A stretch of DNA of 64,000 bases from Treponema sp. C6A8 (GCF_000619925.1 NZ_JHVB01000005.1:151501-215500); one strand, 5' to 3'; counted from the first letter of the stretch, positions 41,353-50,860 are shown. Notes: generated by a model not told the origin, from the letters alone. Program-made: numbers and translations.

Positions 41353-42075
41353 ATGAAATCAAATAGAAAAAATCCTGCGCTGATAATTTTTTCGCGCGAA
41401 TTCAAATCATATTTTACAAGCCCTGTGGCTTACATTGTTACAGGTCTTTTTTTAATCATCTCGGGAATAATGTTCTTCTCGACATTCTTTTTGAGTAAAA
41501 ATGCAGAAATGCGTCAGTTCTTCGGACTGCTTCCAATCATGCTGAGCTTTTTTGTTCCGGCCCTTACAATGCGCCTTTTTGCAGAAGAAAAACGCAGCGG
41601 CTCACTGGAAACTTTGATGACTCTTCCTGTTACTGAAGTTGATGTTGTTACTGGAAAGTATTTTGCAAGTCTTGCGGGCACTTTGATTATGCTGGTGCCG
41701 ACTCTCTTTTATGTAATCACCCTTGAGATTTTCAGTTCTCCGGATTACGGTCCTATTATCGGCGGTTACATCGGGGCAATCTTTTTGAGCGCAAGTTTTA
41801 CTGCAATCGGGCTTTTTGCATCTTCAATCACAAAAAATCAGATTATAGCATTCTTTACAGCCTTTATTATCTGCATCGTGCTTACTCTGATTGATGTTTT
41901 CCTGGTTCTGCTTCCGGCTCCTCTTGTAAGCTTTTTGAGCTTCATTTCGGCAAGTTCTCATTTTACTTCAATTTCTCGGGGAATTATTGATACCCGCGAT
42001 TTGCTTTATTTTATTTCGCTGACATCACTTTTCTTTGTAATTACTGTAAAAGTTCAGCAGCAGGAGAGTAAGTAA
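41353..42075 (+). CDS. ABC-2 type permease (GldF-like)
   Basis: 240 residues, six membrane helices. N-terminal 'FSREFKSYFTSPVAYIV' and 'LTMRLFAEEKRSGSLETLMTLPV' are the typical ABC-2 permease/GldF motifs. It pairs with the ATPase at 40381 (gap 15 nt) and precedes the GldG-like gene by 1 nt. The transported substrate is unknown. Confidence 0.9.
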   Translation: MKSNRKNPALIIFSREFKSYFTSPVAYIVTGLFLIISGIMFFSTFFLSKNAEMRQFFGLLPIMLSFFVPALTMRLFAEEKRSGSLETLMTLPVTEVDVVTGKYFASLAGTLIMLVPTLFYVITLEIFSSPDYGPIIGGYIGAIFLSASFTAIGLFASSITKNQIIAFFTAFIICIVLTLIDVFLVLLPAPLVSFLSFISASSHFTSISRGIIDTRDLLYFISLTSLFFVITVKVQQQESK

Positions 42076-42076
42076 G

Positions 42077-44185
42077 ATGAAAAAGTTCTTGAAATGGTTA
42101 AAAAGTCCTGCCAGTGACTTTGCGCTTTTTATTCTTCTATTAATTCTGGCAAACCTGGCTGCCCACAACGCATTTTTGCGTCTTGATTTGACAGCTCCAA
42201 AATCATATTCGCTTTCTAAGGCCAGCTGTTCACTCGTAAAAAATCTTGAAGAGCCTTTGAATGTCCGCGTTTTCTTTGCAGATAACCTTCCTGCTCCTTA
42301 CAATGAAGTTGCCCAGTATGTAAAGGATATTCTTGTGGAATACAAGGGTGCTGCCAACTCAAAATTCAGCGTAAATTACATGGATATGTCTAAGCCTGAA
42401 AATGAAAAGATTGCCCGCGAGTACGGACTCCGTCAGATTCAGATTCAGGAAGTAAAAAATCACGAGGTAGGCTTTAAGCAGGCTTATATGGGAATTGTTG
42501 TTTCTTACGGAGACAACATTGAATTGATGGACGGAATTACTTCTGTAGACGGCTTTGAATATTCTTTGACTACAAAAATCTCAAAGATGATTAGCCTTTC
42601 TGATACTCTTGCGGCTCTTAATGGCGGTGAAAAAATTACTTTGACCCTGTATGCAAGCGATGCCCTTTCAAAATTCCGCGAGCAGGCAGAAGACCTTCTT
42701 CGTAACGGTGTTGCCGCTGCCAATAAACAGAATCTTGACAGCCTGACCTTCCGCCTTGTTAGTCCAGACTCAGCGGAAGTTGATGCTCTTAGTGAAAAAT
42801 ACGGTCTTCCTCGCCTGAACGTGCAGGGAAAAACTGGTGCTGTAGAAACTGCCCTTTTTGGAGCTGTTCTTGAATATGGCGAAAAGTTCATTCTTCTTCC
42901 TGTTCAGATTAGCCGCTCTTTATTTGGTTACGGAGTCGGCGGTCTTGATGATATAGAAGGCACAATTTCTCTTGCTCTGGAAAGCCTTCTTTCAAAAACT
43001 ACAAAGATCGGATATATCACGGGACACGGAGAAGTTTCCCGAGAGGCTCAGGGAAATCCTTATGGTCAGCAGGATGTGATGAATGCCGCTAATTTTGAAG
43101 CAATGCTTTCTGATATGTATGAGCTTTCGGACATTGATTTGAGTAAGGACGAAATTCCTGTTGAGATGGGACTTGTGATTGTAAATGGCCCTAAATCAGA
43201 CTTCAGCGAAAGTGAACTTTACAAGCTTGACCAGTTTATCATGAAGGGTGGAAACGTACTTTTCTTTGTTGACGGTGTTTTGCCAGGCCAGCAGGATTAT
43301 TACGGAAACGTAAGCTTTGCTCCAAATGAGCTGAACATTGACCGTCTTTTGGAAAAATACGGTGTAAGCCGCGGAAAGAACCTTGTTCTTGATAAAAACT
43401 GCTACACTCAGATGGACCGTCAGAGCGGAAAACAGAATCTTTTGTGGGTTCCGGTTTTGCAGAAAAACTCATTGGCTAAAAAGAACCTGATCACAAAAAA
43501 TCTTGGCTATGTAATCATGCTTTTGAACGGTTCTCTTGATGTTACAGCTGCTGAAGCAAATAAAAATCTTAAAACAACAGTTCTTGCAAAATCTTCTGAA
43601 AATTCCTGGACAATGGACAAGAACATCATGCTTAATCCAAATCTTTTGATGCCGCCTGCTGAAAAAGAAAAGATTAAGGCTCAGAACCTTGCTGTTCTGC
43701 TTGAAGGTAAATTCGACAGCGCCTTTGAAAGCGCGCCGGAACTTCCTGAAAGTGAAGAAGGAGCTGACGAAAATGCAGCTGCCGTTAATGCCGCTTCATC
43801 AGATTTTTCTAAAATCGAAAGTAACGCACATCTTAAATCTGGCGTTCAGAGCGGAAAAATCATCGTCTTCTCTTCTTCAAATATTACAACTGGCCAGGTT
43901 ATAGAAGGAAATGTCAGCGGAAATCCAATCGCAATGTTCCTTATGAATGCGGTTGATTATCTGAGCGGTAACGAAGATTTCTGTACAATGCGTACAAAAG
44001 GTCTTTCAGTAAATGCTTTGAATGTAAAATCTCCGCTATTTGCAGATTTCATGAAGCTCTTTAATCAGTTTGGTCTTGTTGTCCTTGTAGCCCTTTGCGG
44101 TCTTGTAGTTATCAAAAAACGCAATGCCCGCCGCAGAAAGATTGATGAAAAATACAATCCTGATGATGAGCGTCGAATAAAGTAG
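42077..44185 (+). CDS. GldG-like extracytoplasmic ABC accessory protein
   Basis: 702 residues. A membrane helix near each end (~18-35 and ~660-680) anchors a large extracytoplasmic domain of the GldG/DUF4350 type: 'LDLTAPKSYSLSKASCSLVKNLEEPLNVRVFFA' region, 'KIGYITGHGE' and 'LVIVNGPKSDFSESELYKLDQFIMKGGNVLFFVDG' region. An acidic, Ala-rich loop lies near residues 555-570. Such proteins assemble with a GldF-type permease; the role is thought to be transport or gliding-related export, though it is present in many non-gliders. Starts 1 nt after the permease. Confidence 0.87.
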   Translation: MKKFLKWLKSPASDFALFILLLILANLAAHNAFLRLDLTAPKSYSLSKASCSLVKNLEEPLNVRVFFADNLPAPYNEVAQYVKDILVEYKGAANSKFSVNYMDMSKPENEKIAREYGLRQIQIQEVKNHEVGFKQAYMGIVVSYGDNIELMDGITSVDGFEYSLTTKISKMISLSDTLAALNGGEKITLTLYASDALSKFREQAEDLLRNGVAAANKQNLDSLTFRLVSPDSAEVDALSEKYGLPRLNVQGKTGAVETALFGAVLEYGEKFILLPVQISRSLFGYGVGGLDDIEGTISLALESLLSKTTKIGYITGHGEVSREAQGNPYGQQDVMNAANFEAMLSDMYELSDIDLSKDEIPVEMGLVIVNGPKSDFSESELYKLDQFIMKGGNVLFFVDGVLPGQQDYYGNVSFAPNELNIDRLLEKYGVSRGKNLVLDKNCYTQMDRQSGKQNLLWVPVLQKNSLAKKNLITKNLGYVIMLLNGSLDVTAAEANKNLKTTVLAKSSENSWTMDKNIMLNPNLLMPPAEKEKIKAQNLAVLLEGKFDSAFESAPELPESEEGADENAAAVNAASSDFSKIESNAHLKSGVQSGKIIVFSSSNITTGQVIEGNVSGNPIAMFLMNAVDYLSGNEDFCTMRTKGLSVNALNVKSPLFADFMKLFNQFGLVVLVALCGLVVIKKRNARRRKIDEKYNPDDERRIK

Positions 44186-44205
44186 ATATTAAACAGGAGA
44201 TGAAT

Positions 44206-45132
44206 ATGCAGAAAAGAAAATTAATTTTACTTTGCGCCTGTGGCTTTTTGCTTTTAGTTTGCATTTTGCAGGCAATTTTGCTCAATAGAAGTTCTGTAAA
44301 AACTTTTACACTTAAAGATGAGCCGGACAAAATTACAATTGAATCTGCCGGAAATACAGTTTTGCTTGCTAAGTCTGGCGATGTCTGGCTGGTAGGAGAA
44401 TCAAAATATCCTGCAAATAGCGCGAATGTTGATTCTATTGTAGCGGCAGTAAAATCTGTTAAGGTCCTTGACCGCGTGGGAAGTGCTTCCAGCGAAGCTT
44501 CAAAAATCCGCTATGATTTGACTGACGGCAAGAAAATCACAGTTACAGCTTTTTCCGGTGAGAAGGAAATCCGTAAAATCACTGTGGGAAAGGCTTCTTC
44601 AACAGGTTCTCAGGGCTACATCACAATTGATGGAAGCAACGATGTTTACCTTGCTTCTGGAAACTTGAACGGAACTTTTGGAAAGTCGGTTGCAGATTTG
44701 CGCAGTAACACTGTATGGACTTTGGAAAAGAATATGATTGGTGCAGTTTCTATTAAAAAGGCAGACGGCACTGAATTCAAAGTTTCACGAGAAGGTCAGG
44801 CAGAAAATATGACCTGGAAAATTGACGGACACGGAATTGTTACCGGCGAGGTTGACGGACAGAAGGCTGAAAGCTGGTTCGGCGAGTTTGCTTCTTTGTC
44901 TGCAAGCAGCTGGGATGATGATTCAGCAAGTCCTGCAGGAAAATATCTTTTGACTTGTGAAGTTGAGATTGGCGGAAAAACTGTCGCTCTTGATTTGTTC
45001 CAGACAAAAGAAGAAAGTGATGATCAGCCTGCAGAATACTGCGCTTCTTCTACAGAAACTCCATACACCTTTGAGCTTGCTTCTTATTCGGCAAGAAAAT
45101 TCTTAAAGAATCCGGAAGAGCTTTTAAAATGA
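44206..45132 (+). CDS. DUF4340-domain protein
   Basis: 308 residues: an N-terminal membrane helix (~6-25) and an extracytoplasmic domain of the DUF4340 type with repeated beta motifs ('ITIESAGNTVLLAKSGDVWLVGE', 'SSTGSQGYITIDGSNDVYLASG'). These commonly sit after GldG-like genes, as here. I chose ATG 44206 because AGGAG (44195-44199) lies 6 nt before it; the ATG at 44200 directly abuts that site. The stop overlaps the pth start by 4 nt. Function unknown. Confidence 0.83.
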   Translation: MQKRKLILLCACGFLLLVCILQAILLNRSSVKTFTLKDEPDKITIESAGNTVLLAKSGDVWLVGESKYPANSANVDSIVAAVKSVKVLDRVGSASSEASKIRYDLTDGKKITVTAFSGEKEIRKITVGKASSTGSQGYITIDGSNDVYLASGNLNGTFGKSVADLRSNTVWTLEKNMIGAVSIKKADGTEFKVSREGQAENMTWKIDGHGIVTGEVDGQKAESWFGEFASLSASSWDDDSASPAGKYLLTCEVEIGGKTVALDLFQTKEESDDQPAEYCASSTETPYTFELASYSARKFLKNPEELLK

Positions 45133-45785
45133 TTAAATTAGTAGCATTTTTAGGAAATTACGGAAAAGAATACGAAAAGACCCGTCACAACGTAAGCTGG
45201 TTTTTTGAAGACTCGCTTCCTTTTGCGGGTCGCCTTAGCTGGCAGAGCAAGTTTAAGGGTGAAATTGCATCTTTTACCCCGGATGAGCTCAGCCAGTGGG
45301 CCTGCGATTACAAAATCTGTTCTAAAAAAGACGGATCGCCTGTACTTGTGCCGGAAGAGGCTCCGGCTCATATTTACTTCTTAAAGCCCATGACCTATAT
45401 GAATCTTAGCGGCGAAAGCATTATTGAAGTTGCAAACTTTTATAAGATTAAGCCGGAAGAAATTATGGTTGTTCATGACGAGCTGGAACTGACTCCTGGT
45501 TTTGTTAGCTTTAAGTGGAGCGGCGGACTTGGCGGTCACAACGGTCTTCGTTCAACAAAAGCAGTTTTGAATACACCGGACTTCTTCCGTCTTCGTTTTG
45601 GAATCGGTCGACCGACTCTGCCTAATCAGGGAGTTGCCGACTATGTTCTTAGCCGCTTTACTGCTGAAGAAGAGCCTTTGATGCAGAATGTTTTTAGTCA
45701 GACAAATCTGCTTTTAGTGAAGGCCCTTCTTTCAAAAGAGCCTAAGGATTTAGCGCAGGCCTGGGGAAAGAAGAATCTGCTTTAA
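45129..45785 (+). CDS. pth: peptidyl-tRNA hydrolase
   Basis: 218 residues. Pth releases peptides from stalled peptidyl-tRNA. Family motifs: 'VAFLGNYGKEYEKTRHNVSWFF' (active-site His in 'TRHN'), 'FLKPMTYMNLSGES', 'MVVHDELELTPG' (catalytic Asp) and 'GGLGGHNGLRS'. About 20 residues longer than the E. coli enzyme owing to an insertion near residues 50-75. Overlaps the DUF4340 gene by 4 nt. Confidence 0.95.
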   Translation: MIKLVAFLGNYGKEYEKTRHNVSWFFEDSLPFAGRLSWQSKFKGEIASFTPDELSQWACDYKICSKKDGSPVLVPEEAPAHIYFLKPMTYMNLSGESIIEVANFYKIKPEEIMVVHDELELTPGFVSFKWSGGLGGHNGLRSTKAVLNTPDFFRLRFGIGRPTLPNQGVADYVLSRFTAEEEPLMQNVFSQTNLLLVKALLSKEPKDLAQAWGKKNLL

Positions 45786-45804
45786 ATAATTCAATCATTC
45801 CGTC

Positions 45805-45833
45805 TTGTGAGCAAGTCTGAAGTTTAGTAGAAT
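45805..45833 (+). promoter_or_regulatory. promoter of yhbY, leaderless type
   Basis: TTGTGA (45805-45810), 17-bp spacer, TAGAAT (45828-45833), then 6 nt to the ATG at 45840, placing the likely transcription start at the start codon. Confidence 0.6.
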
Positions 45834-45839
45834 AAAGGA

Positions 45840-46121
45840 ATGATTGAATTAACAAGTAAACAGAGAAAAGAATTAGAAAAGGCTGCTCATGATTTGCAGC
45901 CTGTAGTTATTGTTGGTGGAGCAGGAGTAACTGAAGGCGTTATAAAAATGGTCGACAGCTCACTTTCTGCCCACGAACTGATTAAGATTAAGTTTAACGA
46001 ATACAAAGACGAAAAGGTTGAGCTTACAAACAAGCTTTGCGAAGAAACAGATGCTACACTTGTGCGTCTTATCGGAAATGTAGCAATTTTATTCAGAGAG
46101 AAAGAAGACGAAGAAGAATAA
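45840..46121 (+). CDS. yhbY: YhbY-family RNA-binding protein (CRM domain)
   Basis: 93 residues, a single CRM domain with 'LTSKQRKELEKAAHDLQPVV' start and the 'VGGAGVTEGVIKMVD' loop, ending with a short acidic tail. YhbY associates with pre-50S ribosomal particles. Its start codon follows a well-placed promoter with no spacer for a Shine-Dalgarno, suggesting leaderless translation. It converges with pyrE across the structured element at 46134-46226. Confidence 0.93.
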   Translation: MIELTSKQRKELEKAAHDLQPVVIVGGAGVTEGVIKMVDSSLSAHELIKIKFNEYKDEKVELTNKLCEETDATLVRLIGNVAILFREKEDEEE

Positions 46122-46133
46122 CAAGCTTGCACT

Positions 46134-46226
46134 GTAAAAAAAGCGGGACGCAGACGGAAATTAAGGGGGGACCCGTGAGGGGGTGATACCTTGATTTCCG
46201 TCGTCGCTGGAACCCGCTTTTTTTAC
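46134..46226. terminator. two-tier stem structure between convergent yhbY and pyrE
   Basis: The outer stem GTAAAAAAAGCGGG (46134-46147) pairs with CCCGCTTTTTTTAC (46213-46226), giving A- and T-tracts suited to termination in both directions. Inside is a 14-bp stem GACGGAAATTAAGG/CCTTGATTTCCGTC with one G-U, capped by CCC-GTGA-GGG, a GNRA tetraloop hairpin. More elaborate than an ordinary terminator. Confidence 0.75.
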
Positions 46227-46238
46227 GGATTTAGGTTA

Positions 46239-46925
46239 TTATTTTGCACCGTACTGTTCGTAGTAGGCGTCAATTTCTTTTTTAATTTCTTCCGTTATAA
46301 CTTTTTTATCGCCGTTTGTGTAAAGAGCGTCGATTACGTCATCCATGCTTACGATGGCGCGAGCCGGGAATCCGTATTTTTCTGAAATTGTTTCGAGGGC
46401 GGATTTTGTGGTGTCCGGCGCTTTTTCACGGCGGTCAAGACTTACGATTTCACCAACAATTTTAATTCCGCCGGCAGTAGTTTCCTGAGCCTTGATTTTC
46501 GGATAAGTTTCTTCGATTGATTTTCCCGAAGTTGTAACATCCTCGATTATTACAACGCGGTCGCCGTCCTTGATTTTGTAGCCAAGAAGGGCACCCTTGT
46601 CAGCACCGTGGTCTTTTTCTTCCTTGCGGTCAGAGCAGTATTTGATTTCCTTTCCGTAAAGCTTTGAATAAGCGATTGTGCAGGCAGTTGCAAGAGGGAT
46701 TCCCTTGTAAGCCGGGCCAAAAAGCACGTCAAAATCGTCTCCGAAATTGTCGTGAATTGCCTTTGCGTAGAACTCACCAAGACGGGCAAGCTGGCTTCCT
46801 GTAACGTAAGCGCCTGCGTTCATAAAAAATGGTGACTGTCGTCCGCTTTTGAGCGTAAACGACCCGAACTTCAAAACCTGACATTCAAGCATAAAATCAA
46901 TAAATTCTTTTTTGTACTGTTCCAT
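46239..46925 (-). CDS. pyrE: orotate phosphoribosyltransferase
   Basis: 228 residues. PyrE adds phosphoribosyl to orotate in pyrimidine synthesis. Motifs: 'FTLKSGRQSPFFMNAG', 'LFGPAYKGIPLA', 'DRKEEKDHGADKGALLG' loop and the PRPP signature 'VVIIEDVTTSGKSI'. TAAAAT lies 6 nt before the ATG with TTGATT 17 nt further, and no Shine-Dalgarno. It diverges from ptsI at 47019. Confidence 0.95.
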   Translation of the reverse strand: MEQYKKEFIDFMLECQVLKFGSFTLKSGRQSPFFMNAGAYVTGSQLARLGEFYAKAIHDNFGDDFDVLFGPAYKGIPLATACTIAYSKLYGKEIKYCSDRKEEKDHGADKGALLGYKIKDGDRVVIIEDVTTSGKSIEETYPKIKAQETTAGGIKIVGEIVSLDRREKAPDTTKSALETISEKYGFPARAIVSMDDVIDALYTNGDKKVITEEIKKEIDAYYEQYGAK

Positions 46926-46931
46926 GCCTTG

Positions 46932-46960
46932 ATTTTAGCATTTTTAATTACAGTAATCAA
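46932..46960 (-). promoter_or_regulatory. promoter of pyrE, leaderless type
   Basis: On the - strand TTGATT (46955-46960), 17-bp spacer, TAAAAT (46932-46937), then CAAGGC and the ATG at 46925. Confidence 0.6.
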
Positions 46961-47018
46961 AGGCCGTCAAAATAAATCATTTTAAAACAAATGCAAACTG
47001 TGCTATAATCTAAAGAAT

Positions 47019-48752
47019 ATGGAAGTATTTTTAGGTGTGCCTGCTGCCGACGGAACCGGAATCGGAACCGCCTTTGTTATACCGGATGCCGTAAAACGCG
47101 CAATCCCTCAGCATAGAATTAAAATTGATCAGACTAACCGCGGCTGGGAACGTTTTGAACTAGCCTGCCAGAGCGTAATTCAGGATATTACCGAACAGCT
47201 CGAACTTCTTTCTAAAACAGATGCAAAAGATAAAATTCAGCGTGAAGTATATGAAACTTATATCCTCATGCTCGAAGATCCTGTTTTCTTAAAGGAACTC
47301 AAGGATTTTTATCAGCGTGAACTTTTCAATATTGAATATTCAGTTAATTTCAAGGCTGAAGAATATGCCTCACGCCTGCGTCAGTCGGGTAACGACTACC
47401 TTTCTGAACGCGCCCAGGACATTACCGACATTTTTGGCCGTGTCCTTGATGAAATGCTTGATATTCATCCTTTTGATATTAATAGCGTACCAGACGGCAG
47501 TGTAATCATTGCAACTTCGCTCAGTTCTGCAGATACAATCATTCTTTCAAAGCGAAAAATTTCGGGTCTTGTTTTGAGCGAGGGTGGTGTTTCAAGCCAT
47601 GTGGTAATTCTTGCCCGAAACTATGGCATTCCTACAATCCTTGGAATAAACGGGCTTGTAAAAAAAGTCCACAATGGTGAAACCGTAATCGTTGACGGTA
47701 AATCAGCAGAACTTCTTGTAAGCCCTGATAAATCTACAATTCAGGAATACAAGCTTAAAATCCGCGAGGAATTTAACCGCAAGCAGGCTCTTAAGGCCTT
47801 TTTGGATAAGCCTGCTGTTACTAAAGACGGTATAAAATTTGAACTTCTGGCAAATATCGGAACTATTGAAGAAGCCCGTATCGCAAAGGATGAGGGCGCT
47901 GATGGAATCGGTCTTTTCAGAACTGAGTTCCTTTTTATGTCGGAAAACGGCGCTTCCTTGAATGCCGCTGCCCGCTCTTTCAGTGAGCAGACCCAGTTTG
48001 AAGCTTACAAGGCTGTTCTTGAAATTATGGGTAATAAGCCTGTTACAATCCGAACTCTTGATGCCGGTGGAGATAAATTAATCAATTCGGTTGATATTCC
48101 GATTCTTGATGAAAAAAATCCTCTTATGGGACTCCGTGCCGTTCGCCTCAGCCTTGCAAATCCGCAGGTATTTAAGACTCAGCTCCGCGCCCTTTACCGT
48201 GCCAGCGTTTACGGAAACTTAAAAATTATGTTCCCGCTCATTTCCAGCGTAAGCCAGGTTCGCGAGTGCCTTAAAATCACTAAGGAAGTTCAGAGCGAGC
48301 TTGCCGCTGAAAATATTCCTTTTAAAAAAGATATTCCGGTTGGAATCATGGTTGAAACTGCGGGTGCTGCCCTTGTAAGCGACTGCCTTGGAAAGCTCTG
48401 CGACTTCTTCAGTCTTGGTACAAACGACCTTACCCAGTATACTCTTGCCGTTGACCGAGAAAATCCTCACGTAGCCGACCTTTACAACGAGTTTAACCTT
48501 GCTGTTCTCCGTCTTATCCAGATGACGCTGAACTCTGCCCAGGACGCAAATATCCCTGTTTCTGTCTGTGGTGAAATGGCCGGTCGTGCCGACAGCGTTA
48601 TGGTTCTTGGCGGTATGGGAATCCGTACTTTGAGTATGAGTCCAAAGCTGATTTCCAGCACAAAAGAGCTTTTATCGCGCTTTTCGATTAAGGAACTGGA
48701 AGCAATCAGTGCCAAGCATTTGAATGAGCTTAGTCTGATAGTTGAAAAATAG
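47019..48752 (+). CDS. ptsI: phosphoenolpyruvate-protein phosphotransferase (PTS enzyme I)
   Basis: 577 residues, the family length. Phosphorylates HPr from PEP. The active-site His lies in 'SEGGVSSHVVILARNYGIP'. PEP-site motifs follow: 'GIGLFRTEFLFM', 'TIRTLDAGGDKL', 'LMGLRAVRLSL', 'GIMVETAGAAL', 'FFSLGTNDLTQYTLAVDREN' region and 'SVCGEMAGRADSVMVLGGMGI'. No ptsH or EII gene is seen nearby, so it may act in a regulatory phosphorelay. TATAAT (47004-47009) lies 9 nt before the ATG, giving a very short leader. Confidence 0.95.
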   Translation: MEVFLGVPAADGTGIGTAFVIPDAVKRAIPQHRIKIDQTNRGWERFELACQSVIQDITEQLELLSKTDAKDKIQREVYETYILMLEDPVFLKELKDFYQRELFNIEYSVNFKAEEYASRLRQSGNDYLSERAQDITDIFGRVLDEMLDIHPFDINSVPDGSVIIATSLSSADTIILSKRKISGLVLSEGGVSSHVVILARNYGIPTILGINGLVKKVHNGETVIVDGKSAELLVSPDKSTIQEYKLKIREEFNRKQALKAFLDKPAVTKDGIKFELLANIGTIEEARIAKDEGADGIGLFRTEFLFMSENGASLNAAARSFSEQTQFEAYKAVLEIMGNKPVTIRTLDAGGDKLINSVDIPILDEKNPLMGLRAVRLSLANPQVFKTQLRALYRASVYGNLKIMFPLISSVSQVRECLKITKEVQSELAAENIPFKKDIPVGIMVETAGAALVSDCLGKLCDFFSLGTNDLTQYTLAVDRENPHVADLYNEFNLAVLRLIQMTLNSAQDANIPVSVCGEMAGRADSVMVLGGMGIRTLSMSPKLISSTKELLSRFSIKELEAISAKHLNELSLIVEK

Positions 48753-48838
48753 CGGGCGTTGCGGGGCGGCGCCTGAGCCTCGCAGAAGGGGTAGGGCGCG
48801 ACGAAGTGCGGCCGAAGGGGAAGGCTTTCCCCTCCTTC
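48753..48838. repeat. family B GC-rich repeat, copy C
   Basis: GGGCGTTGCGGGG at the left, AGAAGGGGTAGGGC and GACGAAGTGCG in the centre, and GGGGAAGGCTTTCCCC near the right, shared with copy A. Lies between convergent ptsI and the cytidylate kinase-like gene, starting at the ptsI stop. Confidence 0.75.
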
Positions 48839-48843
48839 TTTTC

Positions 48844-49428
48844 TTATTTCGCCAGTTCGCAGATTACATCCACGCACTTGTCAATTCCAATTACCGATGA
48901 ATACAAACATACATCGTAATACTTTGCTACGCCGAATTCTGTGTTTGTAAAGTATGAACAGTATTTCTGGCGGGCCTTGTCGATTTTCTGAAGGTGAGCA
49001 AGGATTTTGTCTTCCGGCATATCCTTCATCTTGTCTGCCTTAAGGTATTTTACGCGCCAGTTAGGATTTGCGCTGATAAATACATGAAGAGTGTTGTCAA
49101 ATTCTGCAAGGATGGAATTTGCATTGCGGCCTACAATCACGCAGTTTCCCTTTTCGGCAAATTTGCGGATTACGTTTTTCTGGGCGTTGTAGAGTTTTTC
49201 ATCGAGCGGAGAAGAGTAAAGGTTGAAAAGGCTCTGACCGAATCCAAAACCGTGACTCAGTTTTTCGTCCAGCTTGATGGCTTCGTCAGGAGTCATGTTT
49301 GCTTCTGCAGCAGTTTTGAAAATCAAATCCTTGTCGTAGTATTCAAAACCAAGACGCTCGGCAACACGCTTTCCGATAGTTCCGCCTGCCGAACCAAATT
49401 CTCTGCTGATAGTAATAATTTTTTTCAT
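48844..49428 (-). CDS. cytidylate kinase-like family protein
   Basis: 194 residues. The P-loop 'ITISREFGSAGGTIGKRVAERLGF' has the G-S-x-G-G-x-x-I-G-K pattern of the cytidylate kinase-like family (AAA_26), distinct from classical Cmk. 'CVIVGRNANSIL' follows as in relatives. The nucleotide substrate is not established for this group. Small gap (36 nt) from the glnQ-type gene upstream on the same strand, so it may belong to the amino-acid transporter operon. Confidence 0.85.
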   Translation of the reverse strand: MKKIITISREFGSAGGTIGKRVAERLGFEYYDKDLIFKTAAEANMTPDEAIKLDEKLSHGFGFGQSLFNLYSSPLDEKLYNAQKNVIRKFAEKGNCVIVGRNANSILAEFDNTLHVFISANPNWRVKYLKADKMKDMPEDKILAHLQKIDKARQKYCSYFTNTEFGVAKYYDVCLYSSVIGIDKCVDVICELAK

Positions 49429-49464
49429 AAAACGCCCCCTTATGCCGCCATGTCAGGCCGCAGA

Positions 49465-50199
49465 CTACAATACTTTCTCCAAAAAGCTCTTTGTTCTTTC
49501 CTGCTTAGGATGCTTAAGAACCTCGTCCGGAGTGCCTTCTTCTATAATATAGCCGCCGTCCATAAAAATCACGCGTGAAGCAACCTCGCGGGCAAAACCC
49601 ATTTCGTGGGTAACAACAACCATTGTCATACCGCCCTTTGCAAGCTCCTGCATAACGGCAAGAACTTCACCAACCATTTCCGGGTCAAGGGCAGAAGTAG
49701 GTTCATCAAAAAGCATAATAGAAGGATTCATTGCAAGGGCACGGGCAATTGCAACACGCTGCTTCTGTCCGCCCGAAAGCTGTTGTGGGTAAGTATCAGC
49801 CTTTTCTTCAAGACCAACGCGGGCAAGCAGCTTAAGACCTGTTTCGCGTGCTTCTTCCTTTGTCATCTTTTTAAGTTCAACCGGAGCCAGCATGATGTTC
49901 TGCAAAACTGTCATGTTAGGGAAGAGGTTAAAGTGCTGGAAAACCATTCCGATATTTTCGCGGGCCTTGTTGATGTTGATTTTTTTATCGCTGATGTTTT
50001 CGCCGTTTACGATTACAGTTCCGGCTGTAATTTCTTCAAGACGGTTGAGGCAGCGGAGGAAAGTTGATTTTCCGCTTCCTGAAGGTCCGATAACAACGAC
50101 TACTTCACCTTCGTTAATATCAATATTTATGTCTTTTAATACCTGAAGCTGTCCAAAGCTTTTTTTGAGGTTTTCTACATGAATCTTACTGCTGGTCAT
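49465..50199 (-). CDS. polar amino-acid ABC transporter ATP-binding protein
   Basis: 244 residues. Walker A '[22 protein letters not shown]', '[18 protein letters not shown]' Q-loop, signature '[17 protein letters not shown]', Walker B '[20 protein letters not shown]' and H-loop '[11 protein letters not shown]' are those of GlnQ/HisP-type importers. It overlaps the permease gene by 14 nt. Powers uptake of the amino acid bound by the protein at 51004. Specificity is not decided from sequence. Confidence 0.93.
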   Translation of the reverse strand: MTSSKIHVENLKKSFGQLQVLKDINIDINEGEVVVVIGPSGSGKSTFLRCLNRLEEITAGTVIVNGENISDKKININKARENIGMVFQHFNLFPNMTVLQNIMLAPVELKKMTKEEARETGLKLLARVGLEEKADTYPQQLSGGQKQRVAIARALAMNPSIMLFDEPTSALDPEMVGEVLAVMQELAKGGMTMVVVTHEMGFAREVASRVIFMDGGYIIEEGTPDEVLKHPKQERTKSFLEKVL

Positions 50200-50860
50200 T
50201 TATCTTAATCTTCCTTTCAATGTTTTTTGCGACTTTACTGAGTGTAACAATTACAATCATATACATAATTCCCACGATAGCCCAAGTCTGAAGGCTCTTG
50301 AAGGTGTTGCCCGAAATAGTTTTACCCATATTTGTAAGCTCTGGGTAGCCGATTACAGACAGAATCGAAGTATCCTTCAAAGTGATAATGAACTGGTTAA
50401 TAATTGAAGGAATCATAACGCGGAATGCCTGAGGCAGAATTACCTTACGCATACTGACGCCATAACTCAAACCAAGTGAACGGCTTGCTTCCATCTGTCC
50501 CTTATCAATACTCTGAATACCAGCGCGGAAAATCTCAGCCATATAGGCACCGCAGTTCATGGCAAGGGCAATAGTACCAGCCTGCAAAGCCGGCAAACGG
50601 AAATTATTTACGCCCAAAAGACGGAAAGCCTGTGGAACACCAAAATAAATAAAATAAGCAAGAACAATCAGCGGAACACCACGAATTGCATCAACATAAA
50701 TAGTTCCGATTGCGTTCAAAGTTTTATTGCGGCTTACGTTGCAGAGAGCAAAAATAAGACCGATTATCATGGCAAAAACAAGCGCCAGCAGGGTCAAAAT
50801 AAGGGTATATCCCAAAGACCTAAGGAGCATTGACCAGTAGACCTGAAAAATCTGTAACAT
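50186..50860 (-). CDS. polar amino-acid ABC transporter permease
   Basis: 224 residues with about five membrane helices. '[18 protein letters not shown]' and the EAA loop '[29 protein letters not shown]' region identify a His/Glu/Gln/Arg-type permease (HEAA family). Encoded between the binding-protein gene and the ATPase on the - strand. It follows the binding-protein terminator, so its mRNA level depends on read-through. GGAGG lies 12 nt upstream. Confidence 0.93.
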   Translation of the reverse strand: MLQIFQVYWSMLLRSLGYTLILTLLALVFAMIIGLIFALCNVSRNKTLNAIGTIYVDAIRGVPLIVLAYFIYFGVPQAFRLLGVNNFRLPALQAGTIALAMNCGAYMAEIFRAGIQSIDKGQMEASRSLGLSYGVSMRKVILPQAFRVMIPSIINQFIITLKDTSILSVIGYPELTNMGKTISGNTFKSLQTWAIVGIMYMIVIVTLSKVAKNIERKIKINDQQ

